Origin: JAJZCD01 sp964478195
Lineage (GTDB): Bacteria > Patescibacteriota > Saccharimonadia > Saccharimonadales > UBA4665
Reading direction: 5' to 3'
Assembly: GCA_964478195.1 (NCBI GenBank)
Contig: CAYZGW010000003.1
Span: forward strand, 1-64,000
DNA length: 64,000 nt
This document shows positions 1 through 8,675 of the stretch, piece after piece. The translations under genes and the position numbers were made by a program. Position 1 is the first letter of the stretch. Each line of letters starts with the position of its first letter. The notes below the pieces were generated by a model. That model was not told the DNA's origin, did not search any database, and saw only the letters and a program-made list of their open reading frames with translations.

Positions 1-48
1 CCGATCCTGGGACCAGAACCCAGTGCCTTACCGCTTGGCCAATCCCCA
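1..48 (-). tRNA. tRNA-Gln (CUG anticodon), truncated by window edge
   Basis: Read on the minus strand, the first 48 bases give the 5' acceptor strand (TGGGGAT), a D arm, and an anticodon arm in which CTGGG and CCCAG flank a seven-base loop with anticodon CTG at 16-14. The variable loop, T arm and 3' end lie beyond the window edge. The anticodon and overall sequence match bacterial glutamine tRNA. It is relevant that this window also encodes GatCAB, which in many bacteria forms Gln-tRNA by transamidation. Confidence 0.9.
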
Positions 49-94
49 ACGTCGCGAGTATTGTAGCAGGATTTCGCCGCTAATGCTAGATACC

Positions 95-772
95 CTACGC
101 TAAGAGCTCACCGCGCCAGCTCGTAGCGGGATCGTGTTGTTTTGTATAGGTGCCATTGCGCCAATCTTTAAGGCCTTGGCGTTCACGCTTAATGCGTTCA
201 AGGACGGCTAGATCTTGTGATGATGGCTGCATAACCTGTGTGTTTATGAGCTCTTCGGCTGGAAGCGGAAAGAAATGTACGCTCCAGTCGAATTGTGTAT
301 CGGTGGCAATGCGGAGAGCGCGTTGTAGATGGTACTGGTTGCTGAGAATGCCAACCGTTTTGCCATTAAGTAGCTGGCGGCAAGTAAGCCAAACAGCGCG
401 AAGATTACCGCGTGTATCAGGCTCCGAGACAACACACAAAATGTCTGCTTTGGGAATGCCTTGTTGGACTAGAAAATCACGCATATTTTTGGTTTTTTGC
501 CATTTATTGGTAGGGTTGGCCTGTTCTAGCCCGCCACCTACCACAATAATCTTTCGTACTATAACGTCTGTAGCATTATAGAGGTCTACGACTGCTTGCA
601 TACGGGTTTGGCCACCAATGTATATGCCGTCTTTGTCATACTCTTCAAAAGCAGGACCAAGGCCAATGTTTGGGCATGGTACTATGACAAAATCAAACAC
701 CCTTGATTTGGGCAAGGCGTCATTTGTTTTACGCGTCATATTCTTTTGCGTGAGTGTTTTCTGTGAAGTCAT
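95..772 (-). CDS. DUF218 / YdcF-like family protein
   Basis: Protein of 225 residues with the DUF218 (ElyC/SanA/YdcF) layout: a VIVPCPN strand near residue 31, KIIVVGGG near 77, an acidic EPDTRGNL motif near 117 and SNQYHLQRA near 145, which resembles the conserved S-x-x-H-x-x-R signature. The family is linked to envelope and cell-wall metabolism, but its reaction is not settled. No clear signal peptide or membrane segment is visible, so this member is probably cytoplasmic. It lies 6 bp downstream of the EamA transporter and is probably co-transcribed with it. Confidence 0.75.
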   Translation of the reverse strand: MTSQKTLTQKNMTRKTNDALPKSRVFDFVIVPCPNIGLGPAFEEYDKDGIYIGGQTRMQAVVDLYNATDVIVRKIIVVGGGLEQANPTNKWQKTKNMRDFLVQQGIPKADILCVVSEPDTRGNLRAVWLTCRQLLNGKTVGILSNQYHLQRALRIATDTQFDWSVHFFPLPAEELINTQVMQPSSQDLAVLERIKRERQGLKDWRNGTYTKQHDPATSWRGELLA

Positions 773-778
773 AGTGCA

Positions 779-1642
779 CTATTTCCATGCTAGCAATACT
801 ATCAATCCGGCAATTACACCAAATACTCCGATAACCTTTTGTTTGGTGAGTTCGTCCTTAAAAAACATAGGCGAAAGCAGGGTAACTGCCCCAATTGATG
901 CGGCATTCGTTGCGTTTACATAGCCGACGTTAGGGGCAATGCTGACGGCATAAAAATTGAAGAAATTGAATCCTGATGCGGTAATACCAACAAGTAAGAG
1001 TGGCCAGAGTCCTGGGGTAATACTAGTAAGCGGAATGTGTCGTTGCCAAATCTCGGCTAGCACGCAAAGTGTGCCAAGGCCAAATACGTACACCAAAAAT
1101 GTTATGGTAGGCATACCGCCAGAAATAAGGTGCTTGGCCATTAGTGATAAAAGGGCCCAGCACAAGAACGAACCAAACGCCAAGGGAATCCATGTGGTGT
1201 TATGGGTCTTGTGGGTGCGTTTAGGGTTTACTAGAATGACTGCCGAGCTGGTAACGATTAAACCAATGGCCAGTAAAGCTCGGATGGTTAAATGCGCACC
1301 AAAAAGGGGCACTGCCAAGATGGAAGTCAGGACGACATAGCTCTTGGAAAGCACCAGGCTATAGCCTGCATTGGGCGCAAGCTCGATACTACGAACCGAC
1401 ATAGCATTGCCATAATATGAAAGGACTATTGCTGTGAATAGGATTTGGCCCAATTGCCACCATGAGATGGTAAGTTTGGCGTGTGAAACAAGGCTAGCGA
1501 TTGCAAAAACAAAAAGGGGTACTGCAAACATTGCCAAGTTGTTGCTTTGGCTGGGAAGTTTGGCGAGCGACACTCTGCGCACCGCTAAATAAAGCCCAAC
1601 GGAGCACGCAAACATAAGTAGGTCAGCTGGTAGCCAATGCAT
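779..1642 (-). CDS. EamA/DMT-family membrane transporter
   Basis: A 287-residue, almost wholly hydrophobic protein with about ten predicted membrane helices in two similar halves, as in EamA drug/metabolite transporters. The second half includes the typical GYVNATNAASIGAVTLLSP-type stretch seen in this superfamily. The substrate cannot be predicted. The start is supported by a -10 box TATACT on the minus strand six bases before ATG, so the mRNA is probably leaderless. It is first in a two-gene unit with the DUF218 gene. Confidence 0.75.
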   Translation of the reverse strand: MHWLPADLLMFACSVGLYLAVRRVSLAKLPSQSNNLAMFAVPLFVFAIASLVSHAKLTISWWQLGQILFTAIVLSYYGNAMSVRSIELAPNAGYSLVLSKSYVVLTSILAVPLFGAHLTIRALLAIGLIVTSSAVILVNPKRTHKTHNTTWIPLAFGSFLCWALLSLMAKHLISGGMPTITFLVYVFGLGTLCVLAEIWQRHIPLTSITPGLWPLLLVGITASGFNFFNFYAVSIAPNVGYVNATNAASIGAVTLLSPMFFKDELTKQKVIGVFGVIAGLIVLLAWK

Positions 1643-1747
1643 GGCATTAGTATACGCTAGCCGCTGTTATTTCATTATTGCTATTGATGAACTAAAACGG
1701 CTCTTGGTGTACAAGAGCCGTTCGACCGAGGCTAGTGGTTGACTTGC

Positions 1748-2836
1748 TTAGCTGCGGATTTTGCGGAGGAAGAATTGATGGCTTAGGCCACCCGCTACAA
1801 TTACTGCACCAAAGAGGGCGATAACATTCCCGGCACCAGTCTTGGGTAGTGTAGGCGGCATAGGAGGAATACACTCAGGCGAGTTGCTTGGCAAGCTACT
1901 ATTGTACTGACAAGGAGTACACAAGGGACTGCCTACCGGTACACCGGGCTTACACTCGGATGTGCCGGGAGTGCTTAGCGAAACCTGGCATGGGGCAGAT
2001 GTAACATTCTGTAAATCTTTACTGTTTACCGCAACTGACACAGTAAAGTGTTGGTTGTCGCCCACAAATGTGTGGCTGTCTTGAGCAGTTATATCGCTGC
2101 TGGGTACGGTTTTGGTGGTCCCATCGCTGTAAGTAAAAGTGTAACTTGTGATGGTAGTGTTGCTGGCGCTAGCTTTTGCGGTGAAGGTATAGGTGCGGTT
2201 ATCGCCTGAAGTCTTATTTAGAATGACGCAAGCAAGAGCGGGCTTAGGTTGGGGCACTGGCGGCTTTGGTTTAGGAGGAATGGGAGTGAACTTTACGGCA
2301 TTACCACAACCGGTCATGGCTGCGAAATCTGCTACGCCGTTAGCGTTGAAATGAACGACAACAGGAGCACTGTCTTCGGCTAGCGAAGTAGTCGTTTTGC
2401 GGGCCCAAACGCCACTGGTGACTTGTACGAAACCACTGCCCGAGTTAAAGCGGGCGCTTACCCAGGCGGTATTACCGACAGTGGTCCCGTTTACGACAAT
2501 ATCACCATTACGGTACATGGTACCGAGCTTTGTATTGCTGGTGTTCATACCTTCAATACTGTTATAGCTAGTGCCTGCCCAGTCGTAGATTGTCCGTAGG
2601 TCGCGGTGGCCGTTGTCATAGTCATGTATGTAAGCATGCTGGAACGAAGTAACGTAGTCGTTAATACCGCTACCACTCAATCCGCAGTACACAATGTTTA
2701 CTTTGTCACAAGACTGCGCGCTAGCCTTAGCCGGTTGCAGGGTAGCTGTAGCTGTGCTAATCAGTGCAGAAAAGCCAATAAGCAGACCAAAAGCCGCATA
2801 GCGACGCTTCGATGATAGGAACTTTCGTATATTCAC
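1748..2836 (-). CDS. LPXTG-anchored surface protein with PKD-like region
   Basis: A 362-residue secreted protein. A basic N-terminus and hydrophobic stretch (about 10-32) end in a signal peptidase site after ASA at 40. A region around 205-290 (ITSYTFTYSDGT and similar) resembles a PKD/immunoglobulin-like beta fold. A proline/lysine-rich linker (PPKPKPPVPQPKP) precedes it and a Cys/Pro-rich segment follows. The C-terminus has LPKTG at about 330, a hydrophobic helix and a basic tail, a standard sortase signal. No sortase gene is visible in this window. The GTG start has a GAAGGAG ribosome site eight bases upstream and its own promoter. A role in contact with a host or substrate is inference. 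Confidence 0.8.
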   Translation of the reverse strand: MNIRKFLSSKRRYAAFGLLIGFSALISTATATLQPAKASAQSCDKVNIVYCGLSGSGINDYVTSFQHAYIHDYDNGHRDLRTIYDWAGTSYNSIEGMNTSNTKLGTMYRNGDIVVNGTTVGNTAWVSARFNSGSGFVQVTSGVWARKTTTSLAEDSAPVVVHFNANGVADFAAMTGCGNAVKFTPIPPKPKPPVPQPKPALACVILNKTSGDNRTYTFTAKASASNTTITSYTFTYSDGTTKTVPSSDITAQDSHTFVGDNQHFTVSVAVNSKDLQNVTSAPCQVSLSTPGTSECKPGVPVGSPLCTPCQYNSSLPSNSPECIPPMPPTLPKTGAGNVIALFGAVIVAGGLSHQFFLRKIRS

Positions 2837-2877
2837 TCTAGTTACTCCTTCACATTTACCTAAGCGGTAATATGTAT

Positions 2878-2906
2878 ATAATACACTAGTTTGATATTTA
2901 TGTCAA
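2878..2906 (-). promoter_or_regulatory. Promoter of the LPXTG surface protein gene
   Basis: On the minus strand, a perfect -35 TTGACA (2906-2901) and a -10 TATTAT (2883-2878) are separated by 17 bases. They lie about 40 bases upstream of the GTG start at 2836, whose leader carries GAAGGAG. It is one of the closest matches to the sigma-70 consensus in the window. Confidence 0.7.
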
Positions 2907-3156
2907 TACCCTCTCATGCGTACAGACGTGCCCACCACTTGTAAGTATTAAGCATATCTATAGTTTGCGGGTTCTGCAAGTCTAGGGCGCTTAAGACTAC
3001 TCATATGAGATCTAATTTATATACAAAAAACTCCCGTACAAGGAGTTTTAAGGACTGTGGTAGCGATAAATGTAATAAGTAAGCGGGGCAGTCGAACGGG
3101 GTACCGTATGCTGAGCGGGGCGTTAAAGCGACCATCTTATAATACCTGAGTGGATT
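2907..3156. other. Non-coding interval between surface protein and ABC operon
   Basis: No credible coding region was found here. The interval contains the terminator at 3025-3049 for the leftward ABC operon. The part from 3050 to 3156 is slightly richer in G (GCGGGGC occurs twice), but I see no clear gene, repeat array or RNA fold in it. Confidence 0.5.
3025..3049 (-). terminator. Intrinsic terminator of the leftward ABC operon
   Basis: AAAACTCC (3027-3034) pairs perfectly with GGAGTTTT (3042-3049) around a seven-base loop. Read on the minus strand, the stem is followed by a run of six T. It lies about 110 bases past the stop codon of the permease gene. Confidence 0.75.
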
Positions 3157-4626
3157 CTATTCAGAGACAATATCTCGCTTTGTAAAAGCAGAAATTCCAA
3201 GTGTAGCAAAGAGAGCGCCAAGAGACAGGAATATTCCAAACGTGCCCCAATCTGGCCACTTGGCAAGATTAAAAGATAGATAGTAAAAGAGCGAACTATG
3301 TATAAGGACACCGTTCAGTTTAGTGGCAGAAGCGATTAGATTAATGAGAAACGACCAGCTAACCACGATGTACATGGTAAGGACTGCCAGCCGAGGCCTT
3401 AGACCATATATAAGCGCGCCGAATCCAAGCATAAAACTGATACTGCCCAGGCTGCANNNNNNNNNNNNNNNNNNNNNNNNNNNNNNNNNNNNNNNNNNNN
3501 NNNNNNNNNNNNNNNNNNNNNNNNNNNNNNNNNNNNNNNNNNNNNNNNNNNNNNNNCCGGTACCCAAAAAGGCGACTCGTAAACTAGCTTGATTATTGGC
3601 CAGCTTATGGACGGAGCTTGCGAGTGTACCAGAAGCTTCTGTGGCATTTATGGCAGTGGTGGTAATACCCGCAGTAATACCAACCATGAGCAGTGAACCG
3701 AATGCCCAACCTATAAAGCTCCACGTGTTTTGTCTGAGACCTAGCTCCCAGGTGTTATGAAGCAGTGCAAACCGTGGACGGACTATTTCGGACTGACTAA
3801 TGATACTTGAGCCCAGATCTCTACGCGTAAGCGTTATGCCCCATATGGCTAACATGGCTCCAAGCACTACAAACAGTAGGAGCCACCAAGGCTGTGGTGA
3901 CAGTACTGGGCTTACCAATTCGGCCCACCCAAACGGTGTCCAGAATTCTAACCAGTGAAGACTATTCACACTGTTGGCGATGCCTCGTAGTACAAAGAAA
4001 GCACCTAGCGGCGCTAGGCCGTAGAACAACGCACGTTGGCGCGTTAAACCTAATTGGCTGGTCAGTACTCCGATGCTGGCAAACAATAGGGCAGGCGCAA
4101 AAATAGCAAGATTAAGCAGTAATACTGCAGAAAATGGCATAGCTATACTGGCTGAAGCATTTGCTAGCAAGGTCATGAGCAGGCTAATAGCCACAACAAG
4201 ACACCACGCGCCAATAAATCCGACCAGTGGACCAGCAGTTGCTTGGCGCACTGTTACACTGCCGGCGCGGATAACTTCCCAATGCCCATCTTCTTCGCTA
4301 CCACGGAATAACTTAGTGGTGGTCATAAGTGCCCAAGTGGCAGTAATGACACCCATAAAGCCAAGGACACGGTAAACTATGTAGCCGGCGGTGCCTCTAT
4401 CAAGATTTTTAGAGTCGCCATATAAAAAACCTAGACCCGGTGCTGCGGCTAGTGACTTGGCGAATTTTGCTTGCGCGGCCGCACTACTATACGTCTTTTG
4501 GTAGGCAACACCTTGTAGGGCGATCATAAACCCAGCTACGACTCCAATAATTATGGCGCTGCGCAACACTTGCTTAAATCCAAACCAGCGCAAGGCTTTT
4601 GTAGGAGAAAATAAAGCAATGCTCAT
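3157..4626 (-). CDS. ABC exporter permease (actinobacterial antibiotic-exporter type), interrupted by assembly gap
   Basis: A large hydrophobic protein with about twelve membrane helices. The segment LFRGSEEDGHWEVIRAG after the second helix resembles the 'R-x-E-E-x-G-R-W-E-x-x-x-A-G' element of two-part antibiotic exporters such as mycobacterial Rv1217c and tetronasin-type systems. It would form the membrane channel for the ATPase at 4630, three bases upstream in the same operon. A run of 100 N replaces part of the coding sequence near residues 358-390, so the true length and the integrity of the frame are unknown. Confidence 0.7.
   Translation of the reverse strand: MSIALFSPTKALRWFGFKQVLRSAIIIGVVAGFMIALQGVAYQKTYSSAAAQAKFAKSLAAAPGLGFLYGDSKNLDRGTAGYIVYRVLGFMGVITATWALMTTTKLFRGSEEDGHWEVIRAGSVTVRQATAGPLVGFIGAWCLVVAISLLMTLLANASASIAMPFSAVLLLNLAIFAPALLFASIGVLTSQLGLTRQRALFYGLAPLGAFFVLRGIANSVNSLHWLEFWTPFGWAELVSPVLSPQPWWLLLFVVLGAMLAIWGITLTRRDLGSSIISQSEIVRPRFALLHNTWELGLRQNTWSFIGWAFGSLLMVGITAGITTTAINATEASGTLASSVHKLANNQASLRVAFLGTXXXXXXXXXXXXXXXXXXXXXXXXXXXXXXXXXXCSLGSISFMLGFGALIYGLRPRLAVLTMYIVVSWSFLINLIASATKLNGVLIHSSLFYYLSFNLAKWPDWGTFGIFLSLGALFATLGISAFTKRDIVSE
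3457..3556. other. Assembly gap of exactly 100 N
   Basis: One hundred consecutive N bases lie inside the permease gene. A round 100 is the usual scaffold placeholder for a gap of unknown size. The frame happens to stay open across it, but nothing can be said about the missing sequence. Confidence 0.95.
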
Positions 4627-4629
4627 AGT

Positions 4630-5520
4630 TTATGCGGCCGAGTTAGGTTCGTAGAGCGCCAGGAATAGCTCTTCCAAGCTTGGTTTACGACTTAAGAAAC
4701 TGATGGGCTTGGCTTTGCTGACAATGCCCAGCAGCTCGTCGATGGGGCCGTGAACGCTGCAGCGCAGAAAATGGTCGTGGATCTCGATGTTACTAACGGA
4801 TTTTATATGGCTGATATCTGGTGGAGTACTGGGGAAGGTGGCTTCAACAGTCACGGCTGAAAGATGACGCAACTCTTCCAACGTACCCATTTCCACTAGT
4901 TTGCCTGCCTTAAGTACGGCCACGCGGTCGCAGAGCTCTTCAACTTCTTCAAGCATATGGGAGGATAAAAATACCGTTTGACCTGCTTTTTTGGCTGCTA
5001 AAGTCTCATCACGGAAGACCTTGGCCATGACAGGGTCGAGCCCGCTAGTTGGTTCGTCGAAAATGAGCAGGTCTGCACGAGTGGAGAGGGCTGCAATCAG
5101 CGCAATCTTTTGACGATTGCCTTTTGAATAGGCGCAGACCTTTTTATTCGGGTCAAATGCAAATTTTTGGATAAGCTCTTTTTGATAGCTCATATCGCTA
5201 CTGCCATGAAGGCGTGTGAGTAAATGCAACGTTTCGGCTCCGCTAAGGTTGGGCCAATAGCTAGTTTCGCCGGGTACATAAGCGATACGCTTGTGAAGCT
5301 CGGCTGCATTAGCCTGCACGTGTTTGCCAAAAATAGTTGCACTGCCATGTGACGGCTGGATCAGCCCAAGCAACAAACGGATAGTAGTGGTTTTGCCGGC
5401 GCCGTTGGGGCCAAGGTAACCTAGAACCTCGCCTTGTTGCACTACAAGGCTTAAGTCATCAAGGACCGTCTTAGTGCCATAACGTTTAGTAAGATTCCTA
5501 GTTTCTATAATTGCCGCCAT
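4630..5520 (-). CDS. ABC transporter ATP-binding protein
   Basis: A 296-residue ATPase: Walker A GPNGAGKT near residue 38, a degenerate signature YSKGNRQK near 137 in place of LSGGQ, Walker B LLIFDEPTSGLDP near 157 and an H-loop SSHMLEE near 193. The C-terminal 70 residues are an extension typical of drug and multi-component exporters (CcmA/DrrA type). It should power the adjacent permease at 3157. The altered signature is common in this exporter class and need not mean inactivity. The start ATG has only a weak AGGA-like ribosome site. Confidence 0.85.
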   Translation of the reverse strand: MAAIIETRNLTKRYGTKTVLDDLSLVVQQGEVLGYLGPNGAGKTTTIRLLLGLIQPSHGSATIFGKHVQANAAELHKRIAYVPGETSYWPNLSGAETLHLLTRLHGSSDMSYQKELIQKFAFDPNKKVCAYSKGNRQKIALIAALSTRADLLIFDEPTSGLDPVMAKVFRDETLAAKKAGQTVFLSSHMLEEVEELCDRVAVLKAGKLVEMGTLEELRHLSAVTVEATFPSTPPDISHIKSVSNIEIHDHFLRCSVHGPIDELLGIVSKAKPISFLSRKPSLEELFLALYEPNSAA

Positions 5521-5723
5521 GGTACTGGTATCCTGCTTATGTTCTTTATTGTTCCAGGTATGTTCTTAGGTTTCAAGAGTATATACGTTCGGGCCTACTA
5601 ATTGGGGGATCGTTTCCATACATGTTCGGACGTTGCCAATCGATATGTCGCTTGATATTTTAGCCACTCTACATAAATAAATATCTCTCCGCTGCCGTAG
5701 CATTTGCTATACTGCTTGTAGTT

Positions 5724-6449
5724 ATGGCAAATATGATTACTGTACGCGACCTTTCGGTAGTACTTGGTGGGCGCTTTCAAGCGTTAAAGCGGGTTAGTTT
5801 TGACTTGCAAAAGGGCAAAATTATTGGCTTTATCGGACCTTCGGGTGCTGGTAAAACAACGCTGATGCGGGTGATTGTGGGCCGACAACGAGTACAGGGT
5901 GGACAGGTGATGGTATTAGGGCTTAAAGCGGGCGCTAAGGAACTGCGTTCGCGCTTAAACTATATGACGCAGGAAATCTCGGTTTATAGCGACCTTACGG
6001 TGCACGAAAATCTGCTGTACTTTGCACGGATGCGTGGACTCAAAGGTAAATATGCGCTGGAGGCGTGCAAGGAGGTTCTGACTCAGGTGGCTATGACGGA
6101 TAAATCCGGCGTGCTTGTTATGAATTTATCCGGCGGGCAAAAACAGCGTGTGTCACTGGCTATTGCGCTGCTGGGTGATCCAGAGCTATTAGTGCTCGAT
6201 GAGCCAACAGTAGGGCTTGATCCTGTTTTGCGCGAGCAGCTTTGGAAGTTATTTTATGATTTGGCGGCTGGTGGCAAAACGATCATTGTTTCCAGTCATG
6301 TTATGGACGAGGCCGAGCGCTGCGAAGATTTGCTGCTGATTCGCGGCGGCGAAATTGTTGCGCATGATACGCCAAAGCAGCTCTGCGAAAAAACAAGCAC
6401 TAAAACCGTGGAGCGGGCTTTCTTGAAGCTGGCTGGAGCGCACAAATGA
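5724..6449 (+). CDS. ABC-2 type exporter ATP-binding protein
   Basis: A 241-residue ATPase with Walker A GPSGAGKTT near residue 38, a canonical LSGGQKQR signature near 138, Walker B LLVLDEPTVGLDP near 158 and the H-loop SSHVMDEAE near 194. It belongs to the family that pairs with ABC-2 permeases; the permease overlaps it by four bases (ATGA). A -10 TATACT with a TGn extension stands at 5708-5713, ten bases before the ATG. This second ABC pair is divergent from the first, at 3157-5520, and is not a close copy of it. Substrate unknown. Confidence 0.88.
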   Translation: MANMITVRDLSVVLGGRFQALKRVSFDLQKGKIIGFIGPSGAGKTTLMRVIVGRQRVQGGQVMVLGLKAGAKELRSRLNYMTQEISVYSDLTVHENLLYFARMRGLKGKYALEACKEVLTQVAMTDKSGVLVMNLSGGQKQRVSLAIALLGDPELLVLDEPTVGLDPVLREQLWKLFYDLAAGGKTIIVSSHVMDEAERCEDLLLIRGGEIVAHDTPKQLCEKTSTKTVERAFLKLAGAHK

Positions 6450-7180
6450 GCGTGCGGCGAACGGCGGCCACATCAGGGCGCGTTTTGATGCAGCTACTGC
6501 ACGATCCGCGCACCATCGCCCTTATGATTGTGGTGCCGTGCGTGCTTGTTACGCTACTGAAGTATGTATTTAATGGTCAGCCACAAGTATTTAATAACCT
6601 GGCACCGATGATTCTTGGTATTTTTCCGTTACTAATGATGTTTTTGGTAACTTCTATAACGACGCTCCGAGAACGCAAAACGGGCACTTTGGACCGTTTA
6701 ATGACCATGCCGATCAGCAAGCTGGATATCGTGTTTGGCTACGCCGGTGCATTTTCACTGTTGGCGCTGGTGCAAGCCTGTGTTGTTAGCGCTGTGGCGC
6801 TGGGACTGCTTGGTGTGACCGTGCTTGGCGGCACGGCTTCGGTGCTGCTGGCTGCAGTGCTTGCTGCTTTCCTGGGCACGGCGCTAGGCTTATTTGTAAG
6901 TGCCTTCGCAACTAGTGAGTTCCAGGCGGTTGAATTAGTAATGCCCATTTTAATGCCGCAAATACTGCTCTGTGGCCTGTTTGTGCCGCGCGACCAAATG
7001 GCGCGCTTTCTGCAATGGCTGGCGGATGTGTTCCCTCTGAGCTATAGCGTTGATGCCATGCGGCAGATTACCATGCACGCAACCTGGACTGGCGTTTTTG
7101 TGCGCGATTTGTTGGTGGTGGTTGGTTGCGCTATCTTAGCGTTGGTATTAGGCTCCATTACTATTCGTCGCCAAGAGTAA
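6446..7180 (+). CDS. ABC-2 type transporter permease
   Basis: A 244-residue membrane protein with six predicted helices. The stretch TTLRERKTGTLDRLMTMP around residues 71-88 is the hallmark of ABC-2/DrrB-like permeases (R-E-R-x-x-G-T-L-x-x-L), and a PLSYSVDAMRQI segment precedes the last helix. It is translated by a 4-bp overlap with the ATPase at 5724, so the two probably form one export complex for a drug-like or lipid-like compound. Confidence 0.85.
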   Translation: MSVRRTAATSGRVLMQLLHDPRTIALMIVVPCVLVTLLKYVFNGQPQVFNNLAPMILGIFPLLMMFLVTSITTLRERKTGTLDRLMTMPISKLDIVFGYAGAFSLLALVQACVVSAVALGLLGVTVLGGTASVLLAAVLAAFLGTALGLFVSAFATSEFQAVELVMPILMPQILLCGLFVPRDQMARFLQWLADVFPLSYSVDAMRQITMHATWTGVFVRDLLVVVGCAILALVLGSITIRRQE

Positions 7181-7228
7181 GTCGTACGTATCCCTAGGCT
7201 GGCTATTTCCGATGCATTGGTTGTGCGG

Positions 7229-8410
7229 TTATAAAAACGTAAGATCTTGAAGCTCTGTTGGCAAAAAACCATCTTCGGCTTTAAAGCCAGCCTGCCATTC
7301 ATAGCCTTTGCTATAGCCTAAGTCTTTCATAAGCTTTGTAGGTGCATTGCGAACATGTAATGGTACAGGTAGGTCGGGATAGTCGCGGGCTGCAGCTTGG
7401 GCGGCATGCATGGCATCAGCCACTTTGCGGTCTTTAGATGCTTTAGCTAGAACGGCTGCACAGTGGAATAAGTTGTACTGGCACTCTGGCATACCAATGC
7501 GTTCTACAGCCATAAAAGTTGAAACTGCTAAATTGAGGGCTGCAGGTGCAGCCAGGCCGATGTCTTCGCTGGCGAAAATGACCATGCGACGGGCAACAAA
7601 CTTTGGGTCTTCGCCTGCTTGTAGCATCCGGGCTAGATAATACAGTGTTGCGGTGGCATCACTGCCGCGCATTGATTTGATAAAGGCACTGATAACGTTA
7701 TAATGCGATTCGCCCTTTTTGTCATATCCAGGGAGTTTAGTTTGAGCGGCAGTTTCGACTGTTTTTGGGGTAATGGATTTGTCGCCGGACAGCTGCAAGG
7801 CAAGCTCCAGATTGCCTAAGGCTACTCGGGCATCACCGCCGCTTAAGTCTGCAAGTAGTTCGATATTGGCTTTTGGTAGCTTCTTGCTGCTTAAACCCAA
7901 CTCTTTAGCGGCTGATTCCAGGATGTGAATAATAGAGGGTTTGCTAAGCGGCTCTAGTACTAGCACGCGACTGCGACTGAGTAGCGGATTAATGACTTCA
8001 AAGCTGGGATTTTCCGTGGTAGCGCCAATTAGTACAAGCGTGCCATCTTCCACATAGGGTAAAAAGGCGTCTTGTTGTGCTTTATTAAAACGGTGGATTT
8101 CATCCACAAACAGAATAGTGCGTTGGCCTAAGCGCTGGTTGACCTGTGCATCTTCAATAACGCGCCGTACATCAGCCTTACCGGCAGTAACCGCACTAAG
8201 CTCCACAAAAGCTGCCTCGGTTTGGGCTGCAATAATCCGCGCTAGTGTGGTTTTACCACTACCCGGTGGGCCCCAAAGAATTAGGCTGGTTGGCTGCTTG
8301 TGCACAATAATTTCATGCACAATTTTACCAGCAGCCGTCAGCTGCTCTTGGCCCACCACCTGTTCCAATGTTTCCGGCCGCATGCGCTCGGCCAGTGGTC
8401 TTGTATCCAT
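7229..8410 (-). CDS. rarA: RarA/MgsA replication-associated AAA+ ATPase
   Basis: A 393-residue protein of the RarA (MgsA/WRNIP1) family, which acts at stalled replication forks and resembles clamp-loader subunits. Seen: RP near 11, Walker A GPPGSGKT at 47-54, Walker B ILFVDEIHRFNKAQQD near 99, sensor 1 GATTENPSFEV, and the C-terminal tetramerisation region ending YEWQAGFKAEDGFLPTELQ, the RarA counterpart of a conserved tail. It is slightly shorter than typical members (about 420-450). The minus-strand -10 TATACT lies seven bases before ATG, suggesting a leaderless transcript. Confidence 0.93.
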   Translation of the reverse strand: MDTRPLAERMRPETLEQVVGQEQLTAAGKIVHEIIVHKQPTSLILWGPPGSGKTTLARIIAAQTEAAFVELSAVTAGKADVRRVIEDAQVNQRLGQRTILFVDEIHRFNKAQQDAFLPYVEDGTLVLIGATTENPSFEVINPLLSRSRVLVLEPLSKPSIIHILESAAKELGLSSKKLPKANIELLADLSGGDARVALGNLELALQLSGDKSITPKTVETAAQTKLPGYDKKGESHYNVISAFIKSMRGSDATATLYYLARMLQAGEDPKFVARRMVIFASEDIGLAAPAALNLAVSTFMAVERIGMPECQYNLFHCAAVLAKASKDRKVADAMHAAQAAARDYPDLPVPLHVRNAPTKLMKDLGYSKGYEWQAGFKAEDGFLPTELQDLTFL

Positions 8411-8417
8411 GGTTACT

Positions 8418-8425
8418 AGTATACT
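8418..8425. promoter_or_regulatory. Palindromic -10 (AGTATACT) shared by divergent rarA and small gene
   Basis: The eight-base palindrome AGTATACT contains TATACT on both strands. On the minus strand it is seven bases from the rarA ATG. On the plus strand it sits about 28 bases before the ATG at 8453, which has a GAGGAG ribosome site. One -10 region therefore could serve both directions. Confidence 0.5.
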
Positions 8426-8452
8426 TAAGTTTACTAACTGAGGAGTACTACT

Positions 8453-8674
8453 ATGGCAGGAGAGACAGTATCCGACGAGAGAATAGAACTACCTATAAGT
8501 ACTGATGTCAGGAGATGTGCTGCGGTTGGCCGTACATGTCTTGCGACATGTGAGGGTGCTGGAAGAAGACCAATCGCGTACGGAGGGCAGGGTGGTACAG
8601 AAGAGGCAGGTGGCATGAGTTTGTATTGTCCAGAGAATCAACAGCCAGATTTGCACGCAGAGCTATATTACTGA
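8453..8674 (+). CDS. Small cysteine-containing hypothetical protein
   Basis: A 73-residue protein that I do not recognise. It is supported by a GAGGAG ribosome site seven bases before ATG, a possible -10 at 8420-8425 and no competing reading frame. It has four cysteines (C22, C29, C33, C59), one tyrosine-rich end (ELYY) and a Gly/Glu-rich middle; no membrane segment. It ends one base before the stop codon of the convergent CNNM gene. It could be a small metal-binding or regulatory protein, but this is not shown. Confidence 0.5.
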   Translation: MAGETVSDERIELPISTDVRRCAAVGRTCLATCEGAGRRPIAYGGQGGTEEAGGMSLYCPENQQPDLHAELYY

Positions 8675-8675
8675 G

